Source: Fibrobacter sp. (lineage in GTDB: Bacteria > Fibrobacterota > Fibrobacteria > Fibrobacterales > Fibrobacteraceae). Taken from it: 60,183 nt of DNA. The stretch's first letter is position 1. The number at the start of each line of letters is the position of its first letter. The position numbers were made by a program, and so were the translations under genes. The stretch lies in assembly GCF_017551775.1 (NCBI RefSeq), contig NZ_JAFZKX010000040.1:1-60183 (forward strand), in the 5' to 3' direction. Below, in pieces: positions 41,455 through 50,696 of this stretch. Below the pieces are notes generated by a model that was given only the letters and a program-made list of their open reading frames with translations, was not told the origin of the DNA and did not search any database.

Positions 41455-43203
41455 CTACCCCACCGTCGCCGTCACATCTTCCGCAATCTGCTTGGGCGTG
41501 AGGCGGTTCCTTTCCATGAGCTCGCCGTAGGGCACCTTGTCGTAGAATTCCTTCTTGAGGCCCTTCACGAGTACCTTCATGCCGGTATTGCCGTAATAAC
41601 GCGCAATCTTCTCGCCAAAGCCGCCGTCCACAACACCGTTTTCCAAAGTAACGACAATCTGGTGGTCGGTGCGCAGGCCATCCAATACCTCGCAATCGAT
41701 GCCTGTGGCAAATCGCGGGTTGACAATGGTCGCGTCGATTCCCGACTTTGCAAGTTCTGCAGCGGCTTCTTCGGCGAGGGTGTAGTAGCTCCCGAGACCG
41801 ATTAATGCCACCTTGCTTCCACGTTTGTCAACCTTGTACGTGTTCAGCCTGGAGTAATCCTTGTCGAACGCGGTATTCCTGTGCGCAACTCCATTCGGGA
41901 TGCGGATGGCGATCGGGTGTTCCGTCTGGTCAATCGCATAGTCCATCATGGCGACGGCCTCTTCCACGCAGGTCGGGCAGAGGTATACCAGGTTCGGGAT
42001 GTTACTCATCATCGGGATGTCGAATATGCAGAGGTGCGTGGTGTCGTTCATGCCGTCGGCACCCGACATGGTCACGAGAATCGTTGCCGGGTTGTTGTTC
42101 GCGCAGAGGTCCTGCGAAAGCTGGTCGTAGGTGCGTTGGATGAACGTGCCGTGCGTACTATAAATCGGTTTTGCTCCGCCCTTCGCGAGGCCGGATGCAA
42201 GCGCCACGGCGTGCTCTTCGGCAATGCCCACGTCAATGAACTGCTTGCCCGCTTCCTTGCGCTGGTCGGCAAAGAACCCGATGCCCGCAGGCACGGCGGA
42301 ATGGATCACGACCACCTTCGGGTCCGCCTTGATTTTCTTCATCAGGTAATCGCCGAGGATGCCTCCGTACGATTCTCCCTTGCCCCAGTTGATGACGCCG
42401 GTCGGAATATCAAACGGTGCCGCCCAGTGGAAACCCTCCTTTGAGTTTTCCGCAAAGCTGTAGCCTTTGCCCTTGAGCGTGTAGATGTGCACCACGACGG
42501 GTTTCTTGGAATCTTTCACCTGCTTGAACGCTGCGATGAGCGGTTCAATTTCGTTACCTTGTTCTACATAGAGGTAGTCGAACCCGAGGGTCTTAAAATA
42601 GTTGTTTTCGCTTTTGCCCTGCGTGGCACGGAGTTCCGCGAGGCTCGCGTAGAGTCCGCCGTGGTTTTCGGCGATGGACATTTCGTTGTCGTTCACCACC
42701 ACGATAAAGTTCGTCGCGTACTCGCCCGCATTGTCGAGGCCTTCGAACGCTTCGCCACCGCTCAAGGAACCGTCACCGATTACGGCAATCACATTGCCCG
42801 ATTCGCCCTTGATGTCGCGTGCGGTCGCCAGTCCGAGAGCGAGGCTCACCGAGGTCGAGGTATGGCCAATCATAAAGTGGTCATGTTCGCTTTCGCAGGG
42901 TTCTGTGTAGCCCGTGACGCTCCAGTATTTTTCCGGATTCAAAAACGCTTCGGCACGGCCGGTCAGAATCTTGTGGGTGTAGCTCTGGTGCGACACATCG
43001 TAGACGATTTTATCTTTCGGGGATTCAAAAACGTAATGCAGCGCGATGGTCGCTTCCACGAATCCGAGGTTCGGCGACAGGTGTCCGCCGCATTTTGAAA
43101 TCTTGTTGAGGAGGGCCGTACGGATTTCGCCAGCCAGCGTCTTGAGGGTTTCAGAGTCCATCTTCTTGACGTCGGCAGGGGACGCGATTTTTTCCATCAG
43201 CAT
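41455..43203 (-). CDS. dxs: 1-deoxy-D-xylulose-5-phosphate synthase (transketolase-like)
   Basis: A thiamine-diphosphate enzyme joining pyruvate and glyceraldehyde-3-phosphate to DXP, the first step of the MEP isoprenoid pathway and of thiamine/pyridoxal synthesis. About 582 residues, slightly shorter than the usual 620. Seen are GGHLSPNLGFVEATIALHYVF with the DXS N-terminal start, the ThDP site GDGSLSGGEAFEGLDNAG .. NDNEMSI, the pyrimidine domain DVGIAEEHAVALASGLA and a transketolase C-domain (LENGVVDGGFGEKIARY). The ATG at 43203 has GAAGGCGG upstream; longer frames to 43296 add an implausible N-terminus. Confidence 0.92.
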   Translation of the reverse strand: MLMEKIASPADVKKMDSETLKTLAGEIRTALLNKISKCGGHLSPNLGFVEATIALHYVFESPKDKIVYDVSHQSYTHKILTGRAEAFLNPEKYWSVTGYTEPCESEHDHFMIGHTSTSVSLALGLATARDIKGESGNVIAVIGDGSLSGGEAFEGLDNAGEYATNFIVVVNDNEMSIAENHGGLYASLAELRATQGKSENNYFKTLGFDYLYVEQGNEIEPLIAAFKQVKDSKKPVVVHIYTLKGKGYSFAENSKEGFHWAAPFDIPTGVINWGKGESYGGILGDYLMKKIKADPKVVVIHSAVPAGIGFFADQRKEAGKQFIDVGIAEEHAVALASGLAKGGAKPIYSTHGTFIQRTYDQLSQDLCANNNPATILVTMSGADGMNDTTHLCIFDIPMMSNIPNLVYLCPTCVEEAVAMMDYAIDQTEHPIAIRIPNGVAHRNTAFDKDYSRLNTYKVDKRGSKVALIGLGSYYTLAEEAAAELAKSGIDATIVNPRFATGIDCEVLDGLRTDHQIVVTLENGVVDGGFGEKIARYYGNTGMKVLVKGLKKEFYDKVPYGELMERNRLTPKQIAEDVTATVG

Positions 43204-43358
43204 AAGGAACCGCCTTCGGGGTGGTTGAGTGTTCATTACAAATATACTACCTGCAGCCCCATTTAAGTTCCAAAACGGGCCATCGAACCATGCCACCTCT
43301 CTATTTTTCTATTTTTACCCCCGCAACAAAAAACCGCGCATGCGGAAAGGATTAATCT

Positions 43359-45023
43359 ATGTCGAAACTGACAGATTCTAAGGAATGGAAGGCCCTCGAA
43401 GCCCATGCCGAAGTCGCCAAGACCTGGCACATGAAGGAACTCTTCGCGAAGGACCCGGCCCGCGCCGGCAAGTTCAGCCTGGAGGCCTGCGGACTCTTCC
43501 TGGACTACTCCAAGAACATCATCACCGACGAGACCATGGCGAAGCTCCAGGACCTGCTCAAGTCCGCCAACTTCGACGACATGCGCGCCAAGTACTTCGC
43601 TGGCGAAAAGATTAACACCACCGAAAAGCGCGCTGTGCTCCACACCGCACTCCGCTACAAGGGCAACGACGCCATCTGCGTCGACGGCAAGGACGTGATG
43701 CCCGAAGTTCGCGCCGTGCTCAAGCACATGGAAGACTTTACCCACCTCGTCCGCAGCGGCAAGTGGAAGGGCCACACCGGCAAGTCCATCAAGTACGTGG
43801 TGAACATCGGTATCGGCGGTTCCGACCTCGGTCCGGTGATGGTCACCGAAGCTTTGAAGCCGTATGCCGAAAAGCCGATCGCCGGCGAAACCTCTCCGGA
43901 AGTCTACTTCGTTTCTAACATCGACGGCACTCACATGGCCGAGACGCTCAAGAAGGTGAACATCGAAGAGACGCTCTTCATCGTCGCTTCCAAGACGTTC
44001 ACGACCCTCGAGACCATGACCAACGCCGAAACGGCCAAGGCCGCCGTCCTCAAGGCTTTCAACGGTGACGAGAAGTCCATCGCGAAGCACTTCGTGGCGC
44101 TTTCCACCAACACCGAAGCCGTCGCCGCCTTCGGTATCGACACCGCCAACATGTTCGAATTCTGGAACTGGGTCGGTGGCCGTTACTCCCTGTGGTCTGC
44201 CATCGGTCTCTCGATCGCTCTCCGCATCGGTTTCGAAAACTACATGAAGCTCCACCAGGGCGCCTACGAAATGGATCAGCATTTCAAGACCGCTCCGGCC
44301 GACAAGAACATGCCGGTTATCCTCGCCCTCATCGGCGTGTGGTACAACAACTTCTTCGGCGCTTCCAGCTACGCGATGCTCCCGTACGACCAGTACCTGC
44401 ACCGCCTCGCCGCCTACTTCCAGCAGGCCGACATGGAATCCAACGGCAAGACCGTTGACCGCGATTCCCTGCGCGTCGACTACCAGACCGGCCCGATCCT
44501 CTGGGGCGAACCGGGCACCAACGGCCAGCACGCCTTCTACCAGCTGATCCACCAGGGCACCAAGATGATTCCTTGCGACTTCATCGCCCCGGCCAACAGC
44601 CACAACAAGGTCGGCGACCATCACCAGAAGCTGCTCTCCAACTTCTTTGCCCAACCCGAAGCCTTGATGAACGGCAAGACGCTCGCCCAGGCCCAGGAAG
44701 AACTCCGCAAGGATGGCAAGAGCGAAGAAGAAATCGCATTCCTCGCTCCGCACAAGGTGTTCGAAGGCAACAAGCCGACCAACTCCATCATGATGGACTA
44801 CGTTTCCCCGGAAACGCTCGGCGCCCTCATCGCCATGTACGAACACAAGATCTTCACGCAGGGCGTTATCTGGAACATCAACAGCTACGACCAGTGGGGT
44901 GTTGAACTCGGCAAGCAGCTCGCCAAGAAGATCCTCCCGGAACTCGCCAAGGCCGACGCCGAACTGGGCCACGACAGCTCCACCAACGGGCTGATCAAGT
45001 GGTTCAAGGCTCACCAGGCTTAA
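43359..45023 (+). CDS. pgi: Glucose-6-phosphate isomerase
   Basis: A 554-residue phosphoglucose isomerase interconverting glucose-6- and fructose-6-phosphate. Family signatures are [17 protein letters not shown] (about 149-165), the [21 protein letters not shown] signature 1 (about 267-287) and [27 protein letters not shown] (about 384-410), plus the C-terminal Lys-bearing [14 protein letters not shown]-rich codons with strong C/G third positions suggest high expression. It stands alone, divergent from dxs. Confidence 0.97.
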   Translation: MSKLTDSKEWKALEAHAEVAKTWHMKELFAKDPARAGKFSLEACGLFLDYSKNIITDETMAKLQDLLKSANFDDMRAKYFAGEKINTTEKRAVLHTALRYKGNDAICVDGKDVMPEVRAVLKHMEDFTHLVRSGKWKGHTGKSIKYVVNIGIGGSDLGPVMVTEALKPYAEKPIAGETSPEVYFVSNIDGTHMAETLKKVNIEETLFIVASKTFTTLETMTNAETAKAAVLKAFNGDEKSIAKHFVALSTNTEAVAAFGIDTANMFEFWNWVGGRYSLWSAIGLSIALRIGFENYMKLHQGAYEMDQHFKTAPADKNMPVILALIGVWYNNFFGASSYAMLPYDQYLHRLAAYFQQADMESNGKTVDRDSLRVDYQTGPILWGEPGTNGQHAFYQLIHQGTKMIPCDFIAPANSHNKVGDHHQKLLSNFFAQPEALMNGKTLAQAQEELRKDGKSEEEIAFLAPHKVFEGNKPTNSIMMDYVSPETLGALIAMYEHKIFTQGVIWNINSYDQWGVELGKQLAKKILPELAKADAELGHDSSTNGLIKWFKAHQA

Positions 45024-45029
45024 TGGACC

Positions 45030-45164
45030 CTATCGTGCTTTGCACTCCAGGGTGACATGTCATTGCACTTCGTGCATGACTGCGTCGGTTATCCAATGCG
45101 TGTGCAAGCACCCGCGCTGTATAACCTAGCATGTCATTCTGGAGTGTCCGCAAGGACACGATAG
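45030..45164. repeat. 135-bp long imperfect inverted repeat
   Basis: Nested complementary arms: 45030-45037 with 45157-45164 (8 of 8), 45043-45050 with 45139-45146 (8 of 8), 45053-45059 with 45130-45136 (7 of 7) and 45087-45092 with 45121-45126 (6 of 6). There are smaller local hairpins such as GCACTTCGTGC. It resembles a MITE-like or structured intergenic element between pgi and its terminator. Together with that terminator it fills most of the 346-base gap; the rest shows nothing recognisable. Confidence 0.7.
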
Positions 45165-45171
45165 AATCAAT

Positions 45172-45204
45172 AAAAACCGCGGCTTTCAAAAGTCGCGGTT
45201 TTTT
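45172..45204 (+). terminator. Rho-independent terminator downstream of pgi
   Basis: A GC stem (ACCGCGGCTTT/AAAGTCGCGGT) flanked by A and T runs lies 150 bases after the pgi stop. It would also end any transcript of the 135-bp repeat. Confidence 0.8.
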
Positions 45205-45369
45205 GTATAAAATCACATCCAATTTCATTCCAAGTTGGAATAAAATCTTTCCACTCCACAAGAGCCTCTTTGCGCTTCCGCACACTACGAGAGCCGTTTG
45301 CAAACTTTTTGCACTCATCACCGCTTTTGAGGGTATTTTATAACGAAATGACTCAACAACGGAGACAAT

Positions 45370-46464
45370 ATGAAAAGGGGCATACTTTTCATCCTGGGAC
45401 TTTCTGCAGCGCAAGTTTTTGCCGAAAACCAATGCATAGAGCTTTGCTCCTCATGCATGAATAACGACAAGCAAGATGTATGCGCAAAAGTCGAATCCCT
45501 TTGCAAGTGTTCAGATATTCTAGAAAGTTTAAAGTTGGAACTTCTGTCAACGAACTCGTCGACAATCGATACCACGCAGGCCACTCAAGCACCCTTTGAC
45601 ACAAGTATTTCTCCAATCGACTCGCTGGCAGAAGCCGACAGCACAGAACATAATGATTCGGCAATAACAATCGTTACGACACAAGACACGCAAGTAGTAG
45701 AAAAAAGGCAAGTATTTTCACAAGGCGAGCAAAACATCAACGTGACAGTCTCTGTTGTTACGGAGAAAGAAAAAGTAAAAGAGGAACCAGCCCCTTCACA
45801 AACAAAAAAGAACAGAATTTTCTATTTGGGTCTTTCCCTCGGTTTCGAACAGTTCCAAGAATACACCGTTGCCAATTACGAAGTCTACGAAGCGGATGAA
45901 TTTTACGACCACTTAGGCGCAAATCTTGGATTGTTCTTGCGCTGGTATTTTTATAGCGCAGGAAGTTTCCAGTTCGGTCTAAACGCAATTTACCATCACG
46001 GGTACAACGATATACAAGGCTCTGATTTCAAGATTGGCGGAGAGCAAATCAATTACAACCATGATGTATCCATTAATTACCACAGCATCATGGCAGAGAT
46101 TCCGCTCACTTTCCGCTTCGGAATACCCTTTATAGCAAGTCCCTATCTTAGCTTAGGCATCCATGTTCGCAAACCCATTTACGCATGGATCGATTACGAT
46201 GTCGACGTAACGTTCCATTTGGGCAACTATTATAGTTACAGCAACCGCGACTACGATTTCGATGAACACGGAGGTTATCACGGAGCGTTTGCGGACATCG
46301 ATTGGGAATTCCTCGGCTATCTCGGATTCGGAATCGAATTAACAAGACACATTTCCATCCAATGGCAGATGCTCCTGATAAATGCGGTCACTTACTCCGC
46401 CAATGTTTTAAACTACAAATTGCTAGCCGATACCTGGCGTTTAAGCCTCGACTTCGCTTTCTAA
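45370..46464 (+). CDS. Outer-membrane beta-barrel-like protein
   Basis: A 364-residue exported protein. The signal peptide ends VFA. A Cys-rich helix-like segment follows (about 20-55; CIELCSSCMNNDKQDVCAKVESLCKC), then a Thr/Ser-rich linker. The C-terminal 210 residues have alternating aromatic strands (IFYLGLSLGFEQF .. GLFLRWYFYSAGSFQFGLNAIYHHG .. LSLDFAF) and end in Phe, as outer-membrane barrels do. GGAGAC precedes the ATG. No specific family was recognised; it is co-directional with the next lipoprotein gene after a 9-base gap. Confidence 0.75.
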   Translation: MKRGILFILGLSAAQVFAENQCIELCSSCMNNDKQDVCAKVESLCKCSDILESLKLELLSTNSSTIDTTQATQAPFDTSISPIDSLAEADSTEHNDSAITIVTTQDTQVVEKRQVFSQGEQNINVTVSVVTEKEKVKEEPAPSQTKKNRIFYLGLSLGFEQFQEYTVANYEVYEADEFYDHLGANLGLFLRWYFYSAGSFQFGLNAIYHHGYNDIQGSDFKIGGEQINYNHDVSINYHSIMAEIPLTFRFGIPFIASPYLSLGIHVRKPIYAWIDYDVDVTFHLGNYYSYSNRDYDFDEHGGYHGAFADIDWEFLGYLGFGIELTRHISIQWQMLLINAVTYSANVLNYKLLADTWRLSLDFAF

Positions 46465-46473
46465 GGAGGGCAT

Positions 46474-47256
46474 ATGAAGGTTATCAAAACAACAAAGTCC
46501 ATCTGGATTGGAGGCCTTGCGCTGGCGGCATCCATGTTCCTTACCGCATGTAGCTATGAAAGTCCCTTTTCAAAAGCCGAAGAAGAGTTGGACGACATAA
46601 GATACGACGCCAAAAGTGAATACGAAGATCGAGAATCAGAGGACGAAGCGGACAAGTGCTACTATGGCGAAAGTTCCCACCCGGATTCGTGGTGTTGCAA
46701 CTACTATGGATATAGATGCGGTTACATCTCAAGCAGCTCCTCTTTCCGTTCAAGTTCCAGTTATCGGCAAAGTTCCAGCAGTACCCAGAAAGAGTACGTA
46801 TCGGAATACGATTATCTAACCAGTTCCATGACGCTCAACTTCAGTTTGACCCACTACGAACAGACCGTATGCACCATGGAAGGCAAAGGTTCAAAATCCT
46901 GCAACTATGACGACGGAGATCCAAAGATTTCCTTCAAGATCATATTCATCAAATTCACCGGAGATTCAACGACATATTCTACGAGCGACAAACTCGGGAA
47001 AAAATGGTTCTATTACGAAAACACAGGCGAATGGGATGGCAAAAAAACATTTTCTGTAAATGTTCCCGCATACACAGAAACCATCCGCGTTTGCCCAACG
47101 GTTCTCGATGACGACTTTAGTTTTGACGACGACATGTCATCTGGTTATTGCTACTACATTTCCAGCATCGGTTCGTTAGATTATCAAGAAGTAGTTTACC
47201 AATCGGACTACAAGAACACGAAATGCGAAGTTGAATGGGAATGGTATTTATACTAG
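46474..47256 (+). CDS. Lipoprotein with poly-serine linker
   Basis: A 260-residue predicted lipoprotein (signal MKVIKTTKSIWIGGLALAASMFLTAC). An acidic and Cys-rich stretch (KCYYGESSHPDSWCCNYYGYRCGY) is followed by the SSSSS-type linkers common in Fibrobacter surface proteins. A C-terminal beta-rich domain (about 115-260) ends in EVEWEWYLY. AAGGAGG precedes the ATG. I do not recognise the domain; it pairs with the barrel-like protein before it. Confidence 0.75.
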   Translation: MKVIKTTKSIWIGGLALAASMFLTACSYESPFSKAEEELDDIRYDAKSEYEDRESEDEADKCYYGESSHPDSWCCNYYGYRCGYISSSSSFRSSSSYRQSSSSTQKEYVSEYDYLTSSMTLNFSLTHYEQTVCTMEGKGSKSCNYDDGDPKISFKIIFIKFTGDSTTYSTSDKLGKKWFYYENTGEWDGKKTFSVNVPAYTETIRVCPTVLDDDFSFDDDMSSGYCYYISSIGSLDYQEVVYQSDYKNTKCEVEWEWYLY

Positions 47257-47289
47257 GCCACAGAAGCCTAGAATCCCAGGCGGCAATCC

Positions 47290-50097
47290 CTATTTCAGCG
47301 TATGGAGCAGGGAATCGATGCGGGCAGTCATCTTGACGGCGCCGGTATACGCAAGGTGGTCCTTGTCATTGCACACTTCGCCCAAAAAATCGTGATTGCC
47401 CATCTTGTTCTCGTCCATGAAGATGAAGTTCGGGTGTTCCTTGCTCAGGTCGGCAATTCCCTGCAACAGCTCGGGAGCCTCGCTGCGGCGCGGGCCATAG
47501 CGCCCGAACGAGCCCGTCTTCTGGAAATTCGGGTTCTGCGGGAACACGATACCGATAACGTAAATGCCGTTGCTTTCGGCCAGTTCGATAATTTCCTCAA
47601 GATGCGCGAAGGCCTCATAGTAGCTGTCCGAGGCAAAATCCATCCAGGTGCTGTCATATTCCACAACGGGCAAATCTTCCCAAGGCTTCGGATTGAAGCG
47701 CACATAGCCCATCTCGTCACGGAAATAGCCCGCATAGAAATCCGACCCGAAGGAGGACTGCACCACCTCGGCCAAGCCCTCGGGAACACTATCCTGCCAG
47801 AAGTTATGGTTCGCATCATAGATGTAGCCCGGATACTTCTTGTATTCGTTGTAGAAGAAGTTGTATTCGCTCCGCTCGCTATGGAACCACAAATCGATAT
47901 CCAGCGATACGATGAGGTACTTGAGGTTCTTCACGTGCGGCAGCACGTAGTTTTCGAACAGGTACTTGGAAACGTAAACCATGTTGGGCACATTCGCCAT
48001 ATTTATGACAAAGAAATCTTCGCTGAACAGGGCCGGGACGAGGCCCATGAGCGGCCTGGACGACCCAAGAATCACGACATTCGCGGTATCCTTGTACGTC
48101 CAGAGGAGTTCCAGCTTATAGCGCAACATGTAAGGGGGCTCGCCCGCACCAATTGAGCAATACACGCCCGCGCTGTCGAAGTCCAAATCCGTCTGGATGG
48201 CGCTACCCGCTTCCTGAGTCCAGAGGGCGGGATGCCACATATCTTCGCCTTCCACGAGTTCAATCATGCTCGAATCGCTTACATCCACCAGCACCACCCA
48301 GCCGTGCCTGCCTTCCGGATTCGCGATAGAGGTCACCACGTATTTTTCGCCGGGACGCCTCGTGGCGTCGTGAGCCCATTCCGTATGGTCGAACGAGAAA
48401 CCCGCGGGAGCCCCGATGGATTCAATCAACTTGCCCGTACTGTCGGCGATGAGCAGGCGTTCGTGCGTTCCGTAATCCTGTCCGACGAATTCGCGGCCCG
48501 TCTTCCCGCCAAAATCAAGGAATAGCGTGCGTTTGCTGCCATCGCGCGCGAGGCTCGCGTTGCAGGCCTGCTCGCCCTCATACCATACCTCATCACGCGC
48601 GGCACCCGAACTGTCCACAATGCGGGCGCGCAGTTTCGACGCCCCCGTAACAGCCAGCCTGTTATCGTCACTCACGCCCCCATGGTACGCGCCTTCGAAA
48701 AGTTTCTGCGGCATACCGAACGCGCCTTTCGAGAACGGCACCTGCCAAGTGGTCTGCGTCCGGAACGAGGCATCGTCCTTGTTGTTCGCCGCCGATGTCA
48801 CAAAGACGATGACGGTATCGCCCGAATCGAGCACACGCCAGCGCGGTATCGCGGCACCATCCACATTGAGCTTCGCGACATAACTCCAGATGGCATCGAG
48901 GCTGCGCACATATATACGCGACTTGCCATCTACGCCCTCGAGGCCGGTACAGAAAGCCACCAACTTGCCATCGGGAGAAATATCCGGATGGTACACGTCG
49001 AACGTGTCGACGATTTCCTCGACGTTCGGAATCCCGCTGGAATAGTCGATATATGCGAGATTCCCCGTCAAATCGTTCCTGAAGGCGAGTTTTACGTTGA
49101 ACGAACCCGTCTTCCCGCGAAGTTTCGCGGAATTGGACACGACGACAAAACGGCTATTGCCCGCGTACCCCTTGTCGTTCATCCATACGGCGCTGGGAAT
49201 GGCGCCCATGGCAAGGCGGAACCCGACATATTCGGCATGGGTAGAAGAGGTCACGGTGTACACGTCACCGCGGGAATACCGCAGCATTCCAGAAGCGGGC
49301 GTGCGGAAAGAACCGCCCTTCACGATGCGCTTTCCCTGGTGACCACCGTCGGGTGCACCCGCAAAATTCATGAGGGTCGTATCCCGCAGATTGGCATACC
49401 AGTCGTTCACCCATTCCATCACGTTGCCCGCCATATCACAGATGGCATCGCCCTGCAACGCCGTACACACCTCATGGGGTTTGTCTTCGGAATTTTCCGC
49501 ACTCCACGAATGCTGCGTATCCCAATGCCAGCGGGAAACAAACATCCATTCCGCTTCCGTTGGCAGGCGCATCCCCGCCGACTGCGGTTCGAACGCGTAC
49601 CCTTCCAAGAAAGTGCAATGCCCCTGGTTGTCCTTCGTCACGGCAGTGTACCTGTAGGCGGTATCGAGATCAAGCATTTTGCTCTTCTCGTTTGCGAAAA
49701 GCACCGCATCGAAGAACGTCACGTCGGTAACGGGCAGGGAATCGTTTTCGCATTCGGGCACGAACCCGCGGCCATCCATCACGGACTTGTATTCACCGCA
49801 GGTGACCTCGTGTTTAGAAAACCAAAAATTGTAGTCGAACAATACAAGCATCTGCGGGCGTTCGCCGGAAGGAGCGGTCGTCACGTTGGCCCCGAGATAC
49901 ACGGAATCACCGGCAGCGCCAATCAGTTTAAATCCGTCCGTTGCCGCGGGCTCCTCGGGGGTCTCCACAATCGGGGATGACGGCGAGTCCGGTTTCTTGT
50001 CCGTACACGCCACAACGGCCATAGCGACGGCTACGGCGGCAAACAGGGGAACCCTACACAAACGAATCAAACCTTTTTTGGAACTCTCAAAAAACAT
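47290..50097 (-). CDS. TIGR02171-type lipoprotein with FGE-sulfatase domain
   Basis: A 935-residue lipoprotein (signal ending AVAMAVVAC). Residues about 65-280 form an FGE-sulfatase/SUMF1-like domain: FWFSKHEVTCGEYKSVMDGRGF, VTDVTFFDAVLFANEKSK, MRLPTEAEWMFVSR, CDMAGNVMEWVNDWYANL and VKGGSFRTPASGMLRYSRGD. A WD/TolB-like beta-propeller region follows (about 300-640; DTFDVYHPDISPDGKLVAFCTGLEG). A C-terminal alpha/beta domain then begins VVILGSSRPLMGLVPALF, suggesting an SGNH-like fold. This is the layout of the Fibrobacter paralogous family TIGR02171, whose function is unknown. The ATG at 50097 has GGGAGGGG upstream. Confidence 0.85.
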   Translation of the reverse strand: MFFESSKKGLIRLCRVPLFAAVAVAMAVVACTDKKPDSPSSPIVETPEEPAATDGFKLIGAAGDSVYLGANVTTAPSGERPQMLVLFDYNFWFSKHEVTCGEYKSVMDGRGFVPECENDSLPVTDVTFFDAVLFANEKSKMLDLDTAYRYTAVTKDNQGHCTFLEGYAFEPQSAGMRLPTEAEWMFVSRWHWDTQHSWSAENSEDKPHEVCTALQGDAICDMAGNVMEWVNDWYANLRDTTLMNFAGAPDGGHQGKRIVKGGSFRTPASGMLRYSRGDVYTVTSSTHAEYVGFRLAMGAIPSAVWMNDKGYAGNSRFVVVSNSAKLRGKTGSFNVKLAFRNDLTGNLAYIDYSSGIPNVEEIVDTFDVYHPDISPDGKLVAFCTGLEGVDGKSRIYVRSLDAIWSYVAKLNVDGAAIPRWRVLDSGDTVIVFVTSAANNKDDASFRTQTTWQVPFSKGAFGMPQKLFEGAYHGGVSDDNRLAVTGASKLRARIVDSSGAARDEVWYEGEQACNASLARDGSKRTLFLDFGGKTGREFVGQDYGTHERLLIADSTGKLIESIGAPAGFSFDHTEWAHDATRRPGEKYVVTSIANPEGRHGWVVLVDVSDSSMIELVEGEDMWHPALWTQEAGSAIQTDLDFDSAGVYCSIGAGEPPYMLRYKLELLWTYKDTANVVILGSSRPLMGLVPALFSEDFFVINMANVPNMVYVSKYLFENYVLPHVKNLKYLIVSLDIDLWFHSERSEYNFFYNEYKKYPGYIYDANHNFWQDSVPEGLAEVVQSSFGSDFYAGYFRDEMGYVRFNPKPWEDLPVVEYDSTWMDFASDSYYEAFAHLEEIIELAESNGIYVIGIVFPQNPNFQKTGSFGRYGPRRSEAPELLQGIADLSKEHPNFIFMDENKMGNHDFLGEVCNDKDHLAYTGAVKMTARIDSLLHTLK

Positions 50098-50155
50098 TGA
50101 TAATTTCACCCCTCCCGTTTCACAATCCCTTTTGCAAATATATATTTTTTTCACC

Positions 50156-50605
50156 ATGTCCACCGAACCGATCGAATCGCTCATCAAGAAACTTTCCCCG
50201 CTCATGGAGGAAGAATCCGAAATATTCCGCGAGCTTGCGGTCTTTTTCGGCAGAGCCTCGAAAATTCAGACGGACAGAAGCGAACTTTCGAAATTCCTGG
50301 GCCGCAAAAGGCTCTACCAAGTTCTGCGCTTTACAGGAAATAGTTTCAAGGACTGCGTGTACCAACTCGTGGACGATCATCCCGAATCGATGGAAGCGCT
50401 CGGCATGCTGCGCTACTACACCTCGCCCAAGAAAAAAATCGACTGGGAACAGATCGAGCATGCCGAAATAGCCCTGGGCAAAGAACTTACCACGAACGCC
50501 TACGGATGGATGCCCGACGCATGGACGGCATTCGAAGGCGAATCGGACGAAGAAGGGAACCCGCACGAGCTGGTGGCCATTCTCGCATTCGATTACGGCG
50601 ATTAA
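50156..50605 (+). CDS. Hypothetical protein
   Basis: A 149-residue acidic protein (MSTEPIESLIKKLSPLMEEESEIFRELAVFFGRASK). It is predicted mostly helical, with a C-terminal WEQIEHAEIALGKEL and AWTAFEGESDEEGNPHELVAILAFDYGD. The frame is open further upstream to 49886, but that part is shadow of the facing lipoprotein gene. No strong ribosome site precedes the ATG. No family recognised. Confidence 0.55.
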   Translation: MSTEPIESLIKKLSPLMEEESEIFRELAVFFGRASKIQTDRSELSKFLGRKRLYQVLRFTGNSFKDCVYQLVDDHPESMEALGMLRYYTSPKKKIDWEQIEHAEIALGKELTTNAYGWMPDAWTAFEGESDEEGNPHELVAILAFDYGD

Positions 50606-50696
50606 CCAGCCTTACGTCTTGCCGATGGCACTGCAGTGTAACGAGGGTTTGCAAGCCTCTGCAACGCGGCGGTATGATGATGGGTGACGAGCGGGG

